Shown piece after piece: positions 8,062 through 19,070 of a DNA stretch of 64,000 nucleotides (its first letter is position 1; the number at the start of each line of letters is the position of its first letter). The notes under the pieces are model-generated. The model saw nothing but the letters and a program-made list of their open reading frames with translations. It did no database searches and was not told the origin of the DNA. The translations under genes were made by a program, and so were the position numbers. Source of the DNA: Acidimicrobiales bacterium (GTDB lineage Bacteria > Actinomycetota > Acidimicrobiia > Acidimicrobiales > Aldehydirespiratoraceae); assembly GCA_029263215.1 (NCBI GenBank), contig JAJCXY010000002.1, positions 27,459-91,458 of the forward strand, written 5' to 3'.

Positions 8062-8882
8062 TCAGCGTTCGTCGGCCGCGGATCGGGCGCGCCGAGCGGT
8101 CTCCTCGAGTTCGGTCGGCGTCGCGCGACCGAATGCATCGAGATCGAGCGAGGGGTCGGCGGAGGTGAGCACCCTCAGCGGATCGCGGAGATCGTCGACG
8201 TAGCCGAGCGCATAGGCACCGAGCCGGTAACCGACCAGGCATTGAAGCTCTTCGGGGAATCCGGCGGCCACGTCTCGCGGGATCGTCAGGTACTGGTTTC
8301 CTCCTGGCGAAGGAAGGCGACGTTGTAGGTGATGTTGATGCCTCGACGATGCCGATCCGTCTTGTTCTCTCCTCCACCGTGGTAGACGGCTCCGTTGTAA
8401 AGCAGCACCGATCCCCGCTCCATCTCCGCCGGCACCGTGTCGCCGATGTCGAAGCGGAGTCCGTCTTCGAGATGATTGCTACCGACCACGATCCTGGTCG
8501 CACCGTTCTCCTCGGTGAAATCGTCGCCGGCCCAGATGGTGTTGCACTGGACGTCGTAGCCGGTCGGGAAAGGGAAGAAGTCGAACGCCCACTGGTCGCG
8601 GTGAATTGCCTGGGCCGGACTGTGGGGCCCGATGTCGATGATTTGGATGAGGTGGAGTTGGTAGTTGGCGACATGACCGAGCACCGCGTCGCAGGTGCTG
8701 AGCACGCTCGAATTCATCACGAACTGCTGGGCTGTTGCCGACCGGGCCAGCAAGCCACCGGTTCGGCGGGTTGTTCGACCGGTGAAGTCGTCACCACCGG
8801 TGCGGGTGGCTTCGACGAAGGGGTCCATCTCCGAGAAGAGTGCGTTGAGTTGCTGATCGTCGGCCAAGTGGTCGACGATCAC
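8062..8882 (-). pseudogene. Phytanoyl-CoA dioxygenase (PhyH) family gene broken by a one-base deletion
   Basis: The first frame (8882 to 8286, 198 residues) holds the Fe(II)/2-oxoglutarate core: AIHRDQWAFDF with the His/Asp iron ligands, and YHGGGENKTDRHRRG with the distal His and the oxoglutarate-binding Arg. It stops after AFLRQEETST. Reading on with one extra A in the AAA run at 8297-8299 restores an open frame that gives EENQYL, then IPRDVAAGFPEELQ, LVGYRLGAYALGYVDD and onwards to 8062. The repaired product would have 273 residues, normal for the family. As written, the last ~75 residues are lost. The cause is a sequencing indel or a real mutation; programmed shifting is unlikely. Confidence 0.85.
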
Positions 8883-8931
8883 GCCCCCGGTCGCGTTTCA
8901 TCACCGCCGCGATCTCAGCTCCCGTGGCAGC

Positions 8932-9564
8932 ATGCAAACCATGCGAATCGTCTTCTTCCTCTACGACGGGCTCACGACCCTCGACATCATCGGCCCCCAC
9001 GACGTCTTGTCGCGTCTTCCCGCCGTGGAGGCGATTTCGGTGGCGAAGGACAAGACTCCGCTGAACGCCGACACGCGAGCACTCGGGCTCACCGCCACCC
9101 ACACGATCGCCGAGATCGATTCCTGCGATGTGCTGGTGGTCCCCGGGGGCACCGAAGGAACTCGCATCGCGGCCGCCGACGAGGAGATCCTGGCCTGGAT
9201 CCGCTCGATGGCCGAAACAGCCACATGGATCACGTCGGTCTGCACCGGCTCGCTCATCCTCGGCGCCGCCGGCCTGCTCGACTCCAAGCGGGCCACCACC
9301 CACTGGGCCGCGATCGACCTTCTCGCCGGTTACGGCGCCGTGCCCACAAAGGAGCGGGTGGTGATCGACGGGAATCTGATCACCGCGGCCGGAGTGTCGT
9401 CCGGCATCGATATGGCCCTCACTCTCGCGGCCACCATCGCCGGCGACGACATCGCCCAGGCCATCCAACTCGGCATCGAGTACGACCCCGAGCCGCCCTT
9501 CGACAGCGGCTCGGTCGACAAGGCGGCGCCCCGAATCGTGGAGCTGGCCTACGGGATCTTCTAG
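8932..9564 (+). CDS. DJ-1/PfpI-family protein (isonitrile hydratase-like)
   Basis: The protein has 210 residues, or 207 if the ATG at MRIVFFLYDG is used. The fold begins IVFFLYDGLTTLDIIGPHDV, and the nucleophile elbow is SVCTGSLILGAAGLL with Cys104. It is followed by RATTHWAAIDLL, the pattern of the AraC-N/InhA branch of DJ-1/PfpI proteins. Known relatives hydrate isonitriles or act as amidases or glyoxalases. No HTH domain is fused, so it is an enzyme rather than an AraC-type regulator. It diverges from the PhyH gene across 49 bases and overlaps the convergent lipoprotein gene by 4 bases. Confidence 0.87.
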   Translation: MQTMRIVFFLYDGLTTLDIIGPHDVLSRLPAVEAISVAKDKTPLNADTRALGLTATHTIAEIDSCDVLVVPGGTEGTRIAAADEEILAWIRSMAETATWITSVCTGSLILGAAGLLDSKRATTHWAAIDLLAGYGAVPTKERVVIDGNLITAAGVSSGIDMALTLAATIAGDDIAQAIQLGIEYDPEPPFDSGSVDKAAPRIVELAYGIF

Positions 9565-10441
9565 CCGAAGTCCTCCAGGGAGATGCCACAGGAGCTGAGA
9601 GCGGCGAACAGATCGGCAACCAGATCGGCCTCGGGATCGGCCCCGTCGGCGAGAGCCGCCAGAGCAGGGAGGTCGAGAGTGTCGAGCAGACACCCGGCCT
9701 GATCGCGGGTGAGGCCGACACTTTCGACGAGGCCATCGATCAGTAGGTCCCGCCCGGCATCGCTACCGAGAAGACTCTCGAGCGCCTCGGGCGAGGCGAA
9801 GGCATCCTCGATCGAACCTGAGGCGGCGCTCTCGTCGGAGGAATCAGCCGGGTGGTCGCAGTTGAGCTCTTCCCACGCATCGATCCGGTCCTCGGCCGCG
9901 TCCTGATCGGGCGACGAGGTCAGCAGTTCGATGGCATCCAGCGATGCGAAGAAGTCCCAGTCATTGGCCTCCAGGATCTCGGCCAACGCGTCGATTCCCT
10001 CACCGATCGTGACGAGGTCGGCTTTCAGCTCGGGCGGCGCCACGAGGATCGCCTCGGCGAGCGAGGCCTGCGATTCGCGAACAAACCGTTCTGTGGCCTC
10101 GGGTCCCGCGGTGGGGTCGAAACGATCGCTGGCCTGAGAGTTCTCGAGAGCCAGCCGACAGTAGGTATCGGCCTCGCCGCCTGATGACTCGACCGGTTCC
10201 GGTTCGGCGGGCTCGGGCTCGGAATCCACGGTGGCATCGGAATCCCCGTCGCCATCGTCGCTCTCATCGGCATCATCGCCCGACTCGGCATCATCGGTAG
10301 CGGGATCGGCTTCCTCGCTCGCCCTTTGATCGCTGGGATCGGCGCTGGAGCCGTCGTCGCCACAAGCCGCCGCGAAGACGACAACTACGGCCAGCACGGC
10401 GAACAGGCGCCTCGGAGCCAGAAGTTTCGGAGACTCGACCA

Positions 10442-10442
<1 letters not shown>
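9561..10442 (-). CDS. Acidic secreted lipoprotein of unknown function, coupled to leuA
   Basis: The protein has 293 residues. A signal peptide with lipobox (AVLAVVVVFAAACG, Cys near residue 27) precedes about 65 residues almost entirely of Asp, Glu, Ser and Ala, probably a flexible, highly charged tether. The folded part starts near TYCRLALENS and is mostly helical. It has scattered Cys residues (YCRL, LNCDHP, GCLLD, SSCGIS) that could form disulfides outside the cell. I recognise no family. Its ATG overlaps the leuA stop by one base (TGATG), so it is translated with leuA although no link to leucine synthesis is apparent. Confidence 0.8.
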
Positions 10443-12319
<1,877 letters not shown>

Positions 12320-12337
12320 CTAACTAGATCGGCCGAA

Positions 12338-13831
12338 ATGTCAACCCCAGCAGCACTACGATCGGGTTTCGTGACCGTTCAACGTGCCGAAGAGCTCCTC
12401 ACCGATCCAGCCCTCACTGCCGTGGTCGACACCGTCGTTCGCAGTGTCGAGGGCGGCTATCGCGCCGCGTCCGCGGAGGGATCGGTCGAGTTTCGACGGG
12501 TCGCCGACGGCTTCGAGACGATCAGTGAGACGCCGTTGAGCCCTCTTCGCAACGGGCGGACCGACGACCGCGTCACCCTCGCTGCAGAAGAGGCAGGCGT
12601 GTCGGATCGCCTCGGTCAACACGCCACTCCCCACGCGATGGAATCGATCGCCCAATATTTCGACTCTCCTCATGCGCCTGATATAGCGATCCTCCACTCG
12701 CCCACCCACCGTTTCCACTCCAACGCCGGCGAGCACGGGTCGCTGGGCGCGGTGCAGGCCCGCGCACCGTTCATCGCGGCCGGTGCCGGCGTGGTGGCCC
12801 GAGGTGTGGTCGACGAGCATCTCCGCACGGTGGATGTGGCCCCCACCCTCGCCGCCTTGATGGGGCTGGCTCCGACCGACGGCCACGACGGCTTGGGCAC
12901 CCCCCGGTCCGGCGTGAGGCTGCTGGTCCAGGACGGCGACGAGCGCTCAGAGCTCATCGATCCCGACGACCATGCCGATCACCTTGTGGTCTTCTTGTGG
13001 GACGGGGTCAATATCAACACCCTCCACGAGGAGGCCGCGGCCGGTCGGGCGCCCAACGTCGCGGCGCTGATGGCACTGGGCACCTCCTACCGCCATGGCG
13101 CCTTCGCCGCGCTCCCCACCGCCACCCTCGCCAACCACATGACAGAGTCCACCGGGGTCTTCCCGGGTCGCTCGGGTGTGCTGCACAACACATGGCACGA
13201 CCGCAACCGCGGGGTCGACGTCGACCTGCTCGACCTCGAACAGATGATCAGCGCCCGCGACCACCTTCGCGCCGACATCGAGACCCTGCACGAGGCGGTG
13301 CACCGGGCCGATCCCCACGCCCGCACGGCCACCACCTACGAATACGGCGATCGAGGTGCCGACTACTCCACCTACGCCCTAATGGCGCAGGGGAGGCCCG
13401 TTATCGATATGAGCGAGGAGGAGCGGCGCCGCAACCGCACCGCGGAGTTCATGGGCGAACCCAAATTCAGATCGATGAGCGTGGTCGACGCCCACAGCAT
13501 GAGTCAGGCCTGCCAGATCTGGCAGGGCCATCTCGGTGCTCTCCCCCGCTTTTCCTGGTTCACGCTCAACCTCACTGATCCGTCGGGTCATGTGGCCGGG
13601 CCCGCCAGCGACATGGCCCGGGCCGCGATCCATGATTCCGATGCCCGCATGGGCGACGTGATCGCGGAGATCAACCGGTCGGGCGCTCTCGATCGCACGG
13701 CAATCGTGGTGATGGCCGATCACGGCATGCAGCAGATCGCCGATAGTGAACCCGTCGACCTGTCGGCCCTCCTGGCCGGCAACGGGATCGACCATCGCAT
13801 GCTCGACGATCAGTACGTCTATCTGAGCTAG
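12338..13831 (+). CDS. Alkaline-phosphatase-superfamily phosphodiesterase, apparently circularly permuted
   Basis: The protein has 497 residues from MSTPAALRSGF; a GTG 11 codons later is an alternative start. The core from about residue 215 looks like a type I phosphodiesterase/nucleotide pyrophosphatase. It shows VVFLWDGVN (metal Asp222), the LPTATLANHMTEST nucleophile region, NLTDPSGHVAGP (Asp/His ligands) and VMADHGMQQ. The segment that normally follows, with AGEHGSLGAVQARAPFIAAG (Glu132-His133) and VDVAPTLAALMG, lies instead at residues 125-195, before the core. The protein then ends just after ADHGM. This suggests a permuted order of a complete active site. The substrate is unknown. It diverges from the leuA leader. 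Confidence 0.8.
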   Translation: MSTPAALRSGFVTVQRAEELLTDPALTAVVDTVVRSVEGGYRAASAEGSVEFRRVADGFETISETPLSPLRNGRTDDRVTLAAEEAGVSDRLGQHATPHAMESIAQYFDSPHAPDIAILHSPTHRFHSNAGEHGSLGAVQARAPFIAAGAGVVARGVVDEHLRTVDVAPTLAALMGLAPTDGHDGLGTPRSGVRLLVQDGDERSELIDPDDHADHLVVFLWDGVNINTLHEEAAAGRAPNVAALMALGTSYRHGAFAALPTATLANHMTESTGVFPGRSGVLHNTWHDRNRGVDVDLLDLEQMISARDHLRADIETLHEAVHRADPHARTATTYEYGDRGADYSTYALMAQGRPVIDMSEEERRRNRTAEFMGEPKFRSMSVVDAHSMSQACQIWQGHLGALPRFSWFTLNLTDPSGHVAGPASDMARAAIHDSDARMGDVIAEINRSGALDRTAIVVMADHGMQQIADSEPVDLSALLAGNGIDHRMLDDQYVYLS

Positions 13832-13837
13832 CGAGCC

Positions 13838-14686
13838 TCAGCCGAGGCCGTCGAGAAACTCCGACACTTCTCTGGTGAACGCATCGTTTCGGTCGCCGGC
13901 GACCATATGGGCGGCCTCGGCAACATCGGAGAATGAGGCATTGGGCACCGTCGTCACGAAATCTCGTGCCGCTTGCTCGGTGATCACATCGCTCATCCGG
14001 CCCCGAACGACCAGGATCGGCACCTCGATGGTCTTTGCGCACTCCATCAGCAGGGCGGTGTCGCGCACTTCTGACGGCATGTCGCCGAAGGCACCGCGGA
14101 TGAATTCCGGGTCCCAGTGCCAGAACCATCGACCGTCGCGCTCACGCAGGTTCTTGCGGAGCCCCTCGGTGCTGGGGGGCCGGCTGCGATGGGGGTTGTA
14201 GGCGGCGACGGCCAGGGCAGCCTCTTCCAGCGACGCGAACCCCGAGTTCATGTTGGCGGTCATGAAGGCGCCTATTCGATCGGTGCCCTCCTTCTCCATG
14301 GCCGGCACGATGTCGACGAGTACGAGCCCGCGTGCCAGTCGAGGGCGATCGCGTCCGATCGCGAGGATCGAGGCGAGACCTCCGAGTGAGGCACCCACGA
14401 TCGCGGGCGTATCGGGAAGTTGGTCGACAACCGAAACCAGATCAGCAGCGAAGTCGCCGAGTGAATACCGGCCCCGCTCCGACCAGCCCGAGTCGCCATG
14501 ACCACGGGCATCGAGGCTGTAGGTACACCAGCCATGACCGGCCAAGGTCTCGGCCGTGCCTACCCACGAATGGCGCGTCTGCCCGCCGCCGTGGAGGAGC
14601 AATACGGACGGGTCGGCGGGGTCGCCGCGGCGATCCGCCGCGATCGTCACTCCGGCCCCTTGGAGGGTGACGGGTGTGGGACTCAT
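13838..14686 (-). CDS. Alpha/beta-fold hydrolase
   Basis: The protein has 282 residues from MSPTPVTLQG; the 31 extra upstream codons are antisense-like and rejected. VLLLHGGGQTRHSW forms the oxyanion loop and AIVGASLGGLASI the nucleophile elbow (GxSxGG). VLVVRGRMSDVITEQ carries the acid, and the catalytic His lies in VAEAAHMVAGD. The overall pattern is that of lipase/epoxide-hydrolase-type monomeric hydrolases. The substrate is unknown. It is convergent with the phosphodiesterase (6-base gap) and follows the diguanylate cyclase gene by 41 bases on the same strand. Confidence 0.88.
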   Translation of the reverse strand: MSPTPVTLQGAGVTIAADRRGDPADPSVLLLHGGGQTRHSWVGTAETLAGHGWCTYSLDARGHGDSGWSERGRYSLGDFAADLVSVVDQLPDTPAIVGASLGGLASILAIGRDRPRLARGLVLVDIVPAMEKEGTDRIGAFMTANMNSGFASLEEAALAVAAYNPHRSRPPSTEGLRKNLRERDGRWFWHWDPEFIRGAFGDMPSEVRDTALLMECAKTIEVPILVVRGRMSDVITEQAARDFVTTVPNASFSDVAEAAHMVAGDRNDAFTREVSEFLDGLG

Positions 14687-14727
14687 TCGGGCGCACGCTA
14701 CCGCCGTGCAGCCGGCGCAGTGCCCTG

Positions 14728-16521
14728 CTAGGCGACGACACCACCCGGGCGGTCGACCCCAACCGACTCGTTGGCCCATGCCACCAGCTGGTCGGCGGGC
14801 ATTGCGGCCGCGATCCCGTAACCCTGGAGTCGGTCGACTGTGATGTCGTGATCATCGAGGTGACCCCGGATGGCGAGGTCGTCAACGCCCTCGGCCACCA
14901 CGATCAGGTCCAAAGCGTTACCGAGCTGACTCACCGCCGACACGATTGCGCGATCGTCGTCGGAAGTCATCATCGAAGAGATGAACGAACGATCGATCTT
15001 CAGCGACGAGACAGGCAGCCGGCGTAGCCGCGAAAGCGAGGAATGGCCGGTGCCGAAGTCGTCGATCGCGATCCCCACGCCCATCTCGCCCAACGCACCG
15101 AGCACCGCCCGTGCCGTTGAATGCTCGTCGATCATCTCGTCCTCGATCACTTCGACGGTCACCCGCTGAGCAGGAACGTCGTGGCGTTTCAGCGCCGCAT
15201 CGAGAGAGATGGGCAGCGACGACCTCAGCAGGCTCCCGGCCGAAACGTTGACCGAAACACCGATCGTGGTGGGGAGGCGAACCGCCAATGCCGCCGCCTC
15301 GTCGAACACGAGGCGATCCATGGTGGACCGTCGCCCGATGCCCTCGACCAACTGGAGGAAATCTACCGGGAAGAGGAGCCCTCGTTCGGGGTGTTGCCAC
15401 CGCAACAGGCCCTCGACGTCGATCATGCGCCCCGATTCTGTCTCGATGATCGGTTGGAAGTGCAGCTCGAATTCACCCCGCTCGAACCCACTCTCCACCT
15501 CACCCGACAGCGACACCCTTCTTCGGGAGGCTCGACGGGTTGCCTCCGACCACAGGCGCATTCCGCCCTGATTTCGTTTGGCCTCATACATTGCGAGATC
15601 GGCTCGACGCAGCAGTTCCGGGCCTTCCTCGCCAGAAGTGGCGAGCGCGACACCGATCGATGCTCCGATCGAGACCTCGATGTCTCCCAGCGATACACGT
15701 CGCCGGCACGCCCTCAACAGTTCGGCCGCGACCCTCTCCGCCGCGCCACTCCGAACCGCCACGGCAAACTCGTCGCCACCGATTCGAGCCAGCACGCCGC
15801 GAGGACCGACGGTCTCGTCCATCCGCGCCGCGAGCGAGCGTAGGAGTTGATCGCCGGCCTCATGGCCAAGGGTGTCGTTGATGTCCTTGAAGCCATCGAG
15901 ATCGATGGCAACGACCGCGGTGACGGATTCGGCCGCAAACGCCTCGGCGAGTCCTGAACGGTTTCGTAGGCCGGTGAGCACATCGTGCTCCACCCGGTGT
16001 CGGATTCGAACCTGGTGACGCGCCTCTCGCTCGTGCTGGGTGACCGACATGAAAAACAGGAGCGGAAGCAGGAGGATGTATATGGCCACGAGGGGGACCC
16101 AGTAGACGGGCTGCTGCATAATGCCCGCAGCCGCGAATCCCGCGACACCCAACACCGAGGCCCTCATCAGTACCTTCTCGTCCTCATTGGCGACGAACGC
16201 GAGCATCGCAATGCCTATGAGCATGGCGCACGCGAACACCTCGGGAACGAGTTGCACCACCGATACCGCCCAGACCGTGTCGACAAGGGTGGCGTTGATG
16301 AGGACCCTGTCCGGGGCCGACAAGCGGTACACGACGAAATTGCTGAATGGGACGGCCACGATCATCACACCAGCGAGCCAGAAGCGACTGTCGCCGAAGG
16401 CCGGCAACATGAGGATCACCACCCCCATGGATGCCGCGGAGATAGCGCGGATCGCAACGATGCGACGCACGAGCGCGGGATCCCACCTGGGGTCCGACAT
16501 CAATTCTGGTCTCTCCGACAT
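14728..16521 (-). CDS. Membrane GGDEF-EAL c-di-GMP turnover protein
   Basis: The protein has 597 residues from MSERPELMSDPRW; an ATG 7 codons later is a possible alternative start. The N-terminal ~165 residues contain five or six hydrophobic segments in place of a known sensor domain. The GGDEF domain follows (HDVLTGLRNRSG, IDLDGFKDINDTLGH, ARIGGDEFAVAV) with an intact signature. The EAL domain has EGLLRW where EALLRW is usual, but keeps NVSAGSL, VEVIEDE, AIDDFGTGHSS, SLKIDRSF, VVAEGV and QGYGIA, so phosphodiesterase activity is possible. It makes and/or degrades c-di-GMP, which in actinobacteria affects development and surface behaviour. Confidence 0.92.
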   Translation of the reverse strand: MSERPELMSDPRWDPALVRRIVAIRAISAASMGVVILMLPAFGDSRFWLAGVMIVAVPFSNFVVYRLSAPDRVLINATLVDTVWAVSVVQLVPEVFACAMLIGIAMLAFVANEDEKVLMRASVLGVAGFAAAGIMQQPVYWVPLVAIYILLLPLLFFMSVTQHEREARHQVRIRHRVEHDVLTGLRNRSGLAEAFAAESVTAVVAIDLDGFKDINDTLGHEAGDQLLRSLAARMDETVGPRGVLARIGGDEFAVAVRSGAAERVAAELLRACRRRVSLGDIEVSIGASIGVALATSGEEGPELLRRADLAMYEAKRNQGGMRLWSEATRRASRRRVSLSGEVESGFERGEFELHFQPIIETESGRMIDVEGLLRWQHPERGLLFPVDFLQLVEGIGRRSTMDRLVFDEAAALAVRLPTTIGVSVNVSAGSLLRSSLPISLDAALKRHDVPAQRVTVEVIEDEMIDEHSTARAVLGALGEMGVGIAIDDFGTGHSSLSRLRRLPVSSLKIDRSFISSMMTSDDDRAIVSAVSQLGNALDLIVVAEGVDDLAIRGHLDDHDITVDRLQGYGIAAAMPADQLVAWANESVGVDRPGGVVA

Positions 16522-16571
16522 TCTGATGGAACCAATCGGCCCGAGAGGTGGCTGAATCAAGCCCGCCGGGC

Positions 16572-17441
16572 ATGCTGGGGCCCGTGGACCCGCTCATCTG
16601 GACTGCAGATCCTCCCTCGAGTCTTCGAGCCCCGATCCTCGTGGCCGCCTTTCAGGGGCTGTTCGACGTCGGGAAAGCGGCAACCGGAGCGGTCGAGGCA
16701 CTCAGCGAGGGCGCTGCGGTCGAGGTTGCCCACATCGACTCCGACACCTTCTTCGACTTCACCGAGCAACGCCCCCTCGCTCGAATCGACGCCGACGGGT
16801 CGAGGCTCATCGACTGGCCCGGCACCACGGTGCACTGCCTGCCCCTTCCCGAGCGCGCCCGCGATCTGGTTCTCGTGGACGGTGTCGAACCCCACCTCCT
16901 CTGGCGCACCTTCGTCGACTCTGTAGCGACCATCGCTCACCGCGTCGACGCCGCCATGGTGGTGACCCTCGGAGCGATGATCGCCGAGGTCCCCCACACC
17001 CGACCCATGTCGATCACTGGTTCCACCGCCGACACCCAACTGGCTGATCTCCTCGGACTCGACCAACCATCCTACGAGGGTCCCACAGGGGTGGTCGGAG
17101 TACTTCACGAGCGTCTCGAACGCGACGACATTCCTGCTGTGTCGCTACGGGTCAGGGTGCCCCACTATGTGTCGGGCTCACCCAACCCGAAGGCCTCCCG
17201 AGCACTGCTCGAACGCTTCGAGAGAGTGAGTGGTCTACCCACCCGCTGGGCCGACCTCGATGAGGAAGCGCGAGATTGGGAGGCGAGGGTCAACGAGGCG
17301 ATGGCCGACGACGACGACCTCATTCGCTACGTGCGACGCCTCGAGCAACGCTTCGACAAGCAGGCCGCCTCCTCACTGCCCAACGCCGACGATCTGGCCG
17401 CTGAGTTCGAACGGTTCCTGCGCCGCCAGAGCGACGACTGA
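16572..17441 (+). CDS. PAC2-family protein
   Basis: The protein has 289 residues from MLGPVDPLIW; the start is uncertain because GTG codons lie 8 codons upstream and 4 downstream. Family features are LRAPILVAAFQGLFDVGKAA near the start, HIDSDTFFDFTEQRP, LLWRTFVDSV, MVVTLGAMIAEVPHTRP and VGVLHERL. PAC2 proteins resemble proteasome-assembly chaperone 2, and actinobacterial members have been studied as homologues of eukaryotic assembly factors, but their function is unsettled. It is 13 bases upstream of the methyltransferase gene and probably shares its transcript. The C-terminal ~60 residues are charged and helical. Confidence 0.87.
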   Translation: MLGPVDPLIWTADPPSSLRAPILVAAFQGLFDVGKAATGAVEALSEGAAVEVAHIDSDTFFDFTEQRPLARIDADGSRLIDWPGTTVHCLPLPERARDLVLVDGVEPHLLWRTFVDSVATIAHRVDAAMVVTLGAMIAEVPHTRPMSITGSTADTQLADLLGLDQPSYEGPTGVVGVLHERLERDDIPAVSLRVRVPHYVSGSPNPKASRALLERFERVSGLPTRWADLDEEARDWEARVNEAMADDDDLIRYVRRLEQRFDKQAASSLPNADDLAAEFERFLRRQSDD

Positions 17442-17454
17442 TCCCTCCGCCAGG

Positions 17455-18222
17455 ATGCACCATCTCGTCGAGGTCGCGGTCACCGACGACATCGATGTCG
17501 TCGCCGCAGAAATGTGGGCGTTGGGGGCAGTCGGTATCGAAGAACGTGACCAGTCCCTCACAGTGGCTTTCGCCGACCACACCCGAGCCCTGCTCGTAGC
17601 CGAGCGCTTCCGGGCGGAAGTCAATACCGTGGCCGACACCGAAGGGCTCGACGAATGGCGCAGCCATGCCATCGCGTACCGGGCCGGACCGTTTCGAATC
17701 CGACCCCCCTGGATCGAGTCGGGCGAGGGCCTCGACCTCGTGGTCGACGCCGGCCATGCCTTCGGCTCGGGCTCACATCCATCCACTCGATTGGCCCTCG
17801 AGTTGGTCGCCGAGGAGATCAAGCCGGGAGATCGCCTGCTCGATGCCGGAAGCGGATCGGCCATCCTCTCCATCGGGGCCGCCTTGCTGGGTGCCACCGC
17901 GGTGGCGGTCGACATCGATCCCGCCGCGGAGTCGGTGTCGAGCACCAACGCTGAGGCAAACGGGGTATCGGAGAGGGTCGAGTTCCGTCTCGGCCTCGTC
18001 GACCTGGCGGCTGGCACCTACGACCTCGCCGTGGCCAACGTCACCATCGACATCCACGAGGCGATAGCACCCGCCTTCAACCGCCTGGTAGCCACTCCCC
18101 GACTCATCGTGGCCGGGCTCCTGGCCGGCCCCCAGGAACAACGATGCGCCGACGCCTACGAGCGCACGATTGGTGGCCGGGCGAGTGAAGGGGAGTGGGT
18201 CGCTCTCCTTCTGGAACCGTAG
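17455..18222 (+). CDS. prmA: Ribosomal protein L11 methyltransferase-like (PrmA family)
   Basis: The protein has 255 residues from MHHLVEVAVTDDID. The short N-terminal substrate-binding domain (residues 1-75) contains EMWALGAVGIEERD. The linker RIRPPWIESGEG and the SAM domain follow, with VDAGHAFGSGSHPSTRLALE (PrmA signature, usually AFGTGTHPTT), LLDAGSGSAILSIGA (motif I), VAVDIDPAA and LAVANVTIDIHEAIAP. PrmA trimethylates lysines of ribosomal protein L11. The protein is about 40 residues shorter than the E. coli enzyme and the signature carries Ser for Thr. A related protein-methyltransferase substrate cannot be excluded. Confidence 0.83.
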   Translation: MHHLVEVAVTDDIDVVAAEMWALGAVGIEERDQSLTVAFADHTRALLVAERFRAEVNTVADTEGLDEWRSHAIAYRAGPFRIRPPWIESGEGLDLVVDAGHAFGSGSHPSTRLALELVAEEIKPGDRLLDAGSGSAILSIGAALLGATAVAVDIDPAAESVSSTNAEANGVSERVEFRLGLVDLAAGTYDLAVANVTIDIHEAIAPAFNRLVATPRLIVAGLLAGPQEQRCADAYERTIGGRASEGEWVALLLEP

Positions 18223-18233
18223 GCTCACGTCCC

Positions 18234-19046
18234 GTGACCATCATCACCCCACGGGAGTGGCTGGGCCTCCAGGCAACCCACAACCCAATGCGGTGGTTCC
18301 TCCCGATCACTCCGGCGGTCAGTGTGAGGTCGCGGTTCCTTTTCGGGGGTGCTGCCCTCGCTGCCGCCACCACCGTGTTGGAGGAGACAACGGGGCGGCC
18401 GGTGGTATGGGCCACCGCCCAATACCTCGATTTTGCACCGGTAGGTGAGGTGATGGACCTCGACGTTCACATCTCGGTGAGCGGCCAGCGCACAACCCAG
18501 GCCCGCGTGATCGGCCATGTCGGCGAACGTGAAATCATCACCGTGAACGCCGCGCTCGGTAGCCGCGACCTCGACATCGAGGAGTCGTGGCCCATACCCC
18601 CGCCGGTCAAGGCACCCGGCGAGTGTGAGCCACGCGAATACGACTACGCCGCTGAATCGATGGGTAAGTCGCTCGATCAGCGGTTCGCACCCACCACCGG
18701 CGACGACCTCGGCGGGCCCACCGGACACGGCCCAGGTCGGCTCTGCGCGTGGACCAAGCCGCCCGACGGGGTTCAGAGCTCAGCGGCGACGCTCGCCGTG
18801 CTCGGCGACTTCGTGCCCATGGGTATCTCGAGCATGGCGTCGGCCAAGGTCGCCAGCAACAGCCTCGACAACACCCTGCGAATCATCGACGTGTTCCCCA
18901 GCGAGTGGTACCTGCTCGAGATCGAGGCCGCGGCAATACGCAACGGTTTCGGCCACGGCCAACTCCGGATTTGGGGCGACGACGGTCGACTCCAGGCAAT
19001 CGCGAGCCAGTCGGTGATCGTGCGCGAGCGCACACGCCGCCGCTGA
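18234..19046 (+). CDS. Acyl-CoA thioesterase family protein (double hotdog fold)
   Basis: The protein has 270 residues from a GTG 12 bases after the PrmA-like gene. Two hotdog-like halves can be seen. The first has RSRFLFGGAALAAATTVLEETTGRPVVWATAQYLDFAPVG (quoted here in two features: GGAALAAA helix and WATAQYLDFAP strand), typical of TesB-type thioesterases. The second has LAVLGDFVPMGISSM and NTLRIIDVFPSEWYLLEIE, then GHGQLRIWGDDG. These enzymes hydrolyse acyl-CoA to free acid and CoA. The thiolase-like gene 24 bases downstream suggests joint work on acyl-CoA intermediates. Confidence 0.85.
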   Translation: MTIITPREWLGLQATHNPMRWFLPITPAVSVRSRFLFGGAALAAATTVLEETTGRPVVWATAQYLDFAPVGEVMDLDVHISVSGQRTTQARVIGHVGEREIITVNAALGSRDLDIEESWPIPPPVKAPGECEPREYDYAAESMGKSLDQRFAPTTGDDLGGPTGHGPGRLCAWTKPPDGVQSSAATLAVLGDFVPMGISSMASAKVASNSLDNTLRIIDVFPSEWYLLEIEAAAIRNGFGHGQLRIWGDDGRLQAIASQSVIVRERTRRR

Positions 19047-19070
19047 CCGCCACGGTCATACCCTGATCAG

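Noticed and set aside
8349..9746. A 465-codon open frame on the plus strand across the PhyH and PfpI genes
   Set aside because: It is antisense or out of frame to two genes with clear family motifs, and its product is low-complexity Arg/Gly/His-rich with no recognisable domain.
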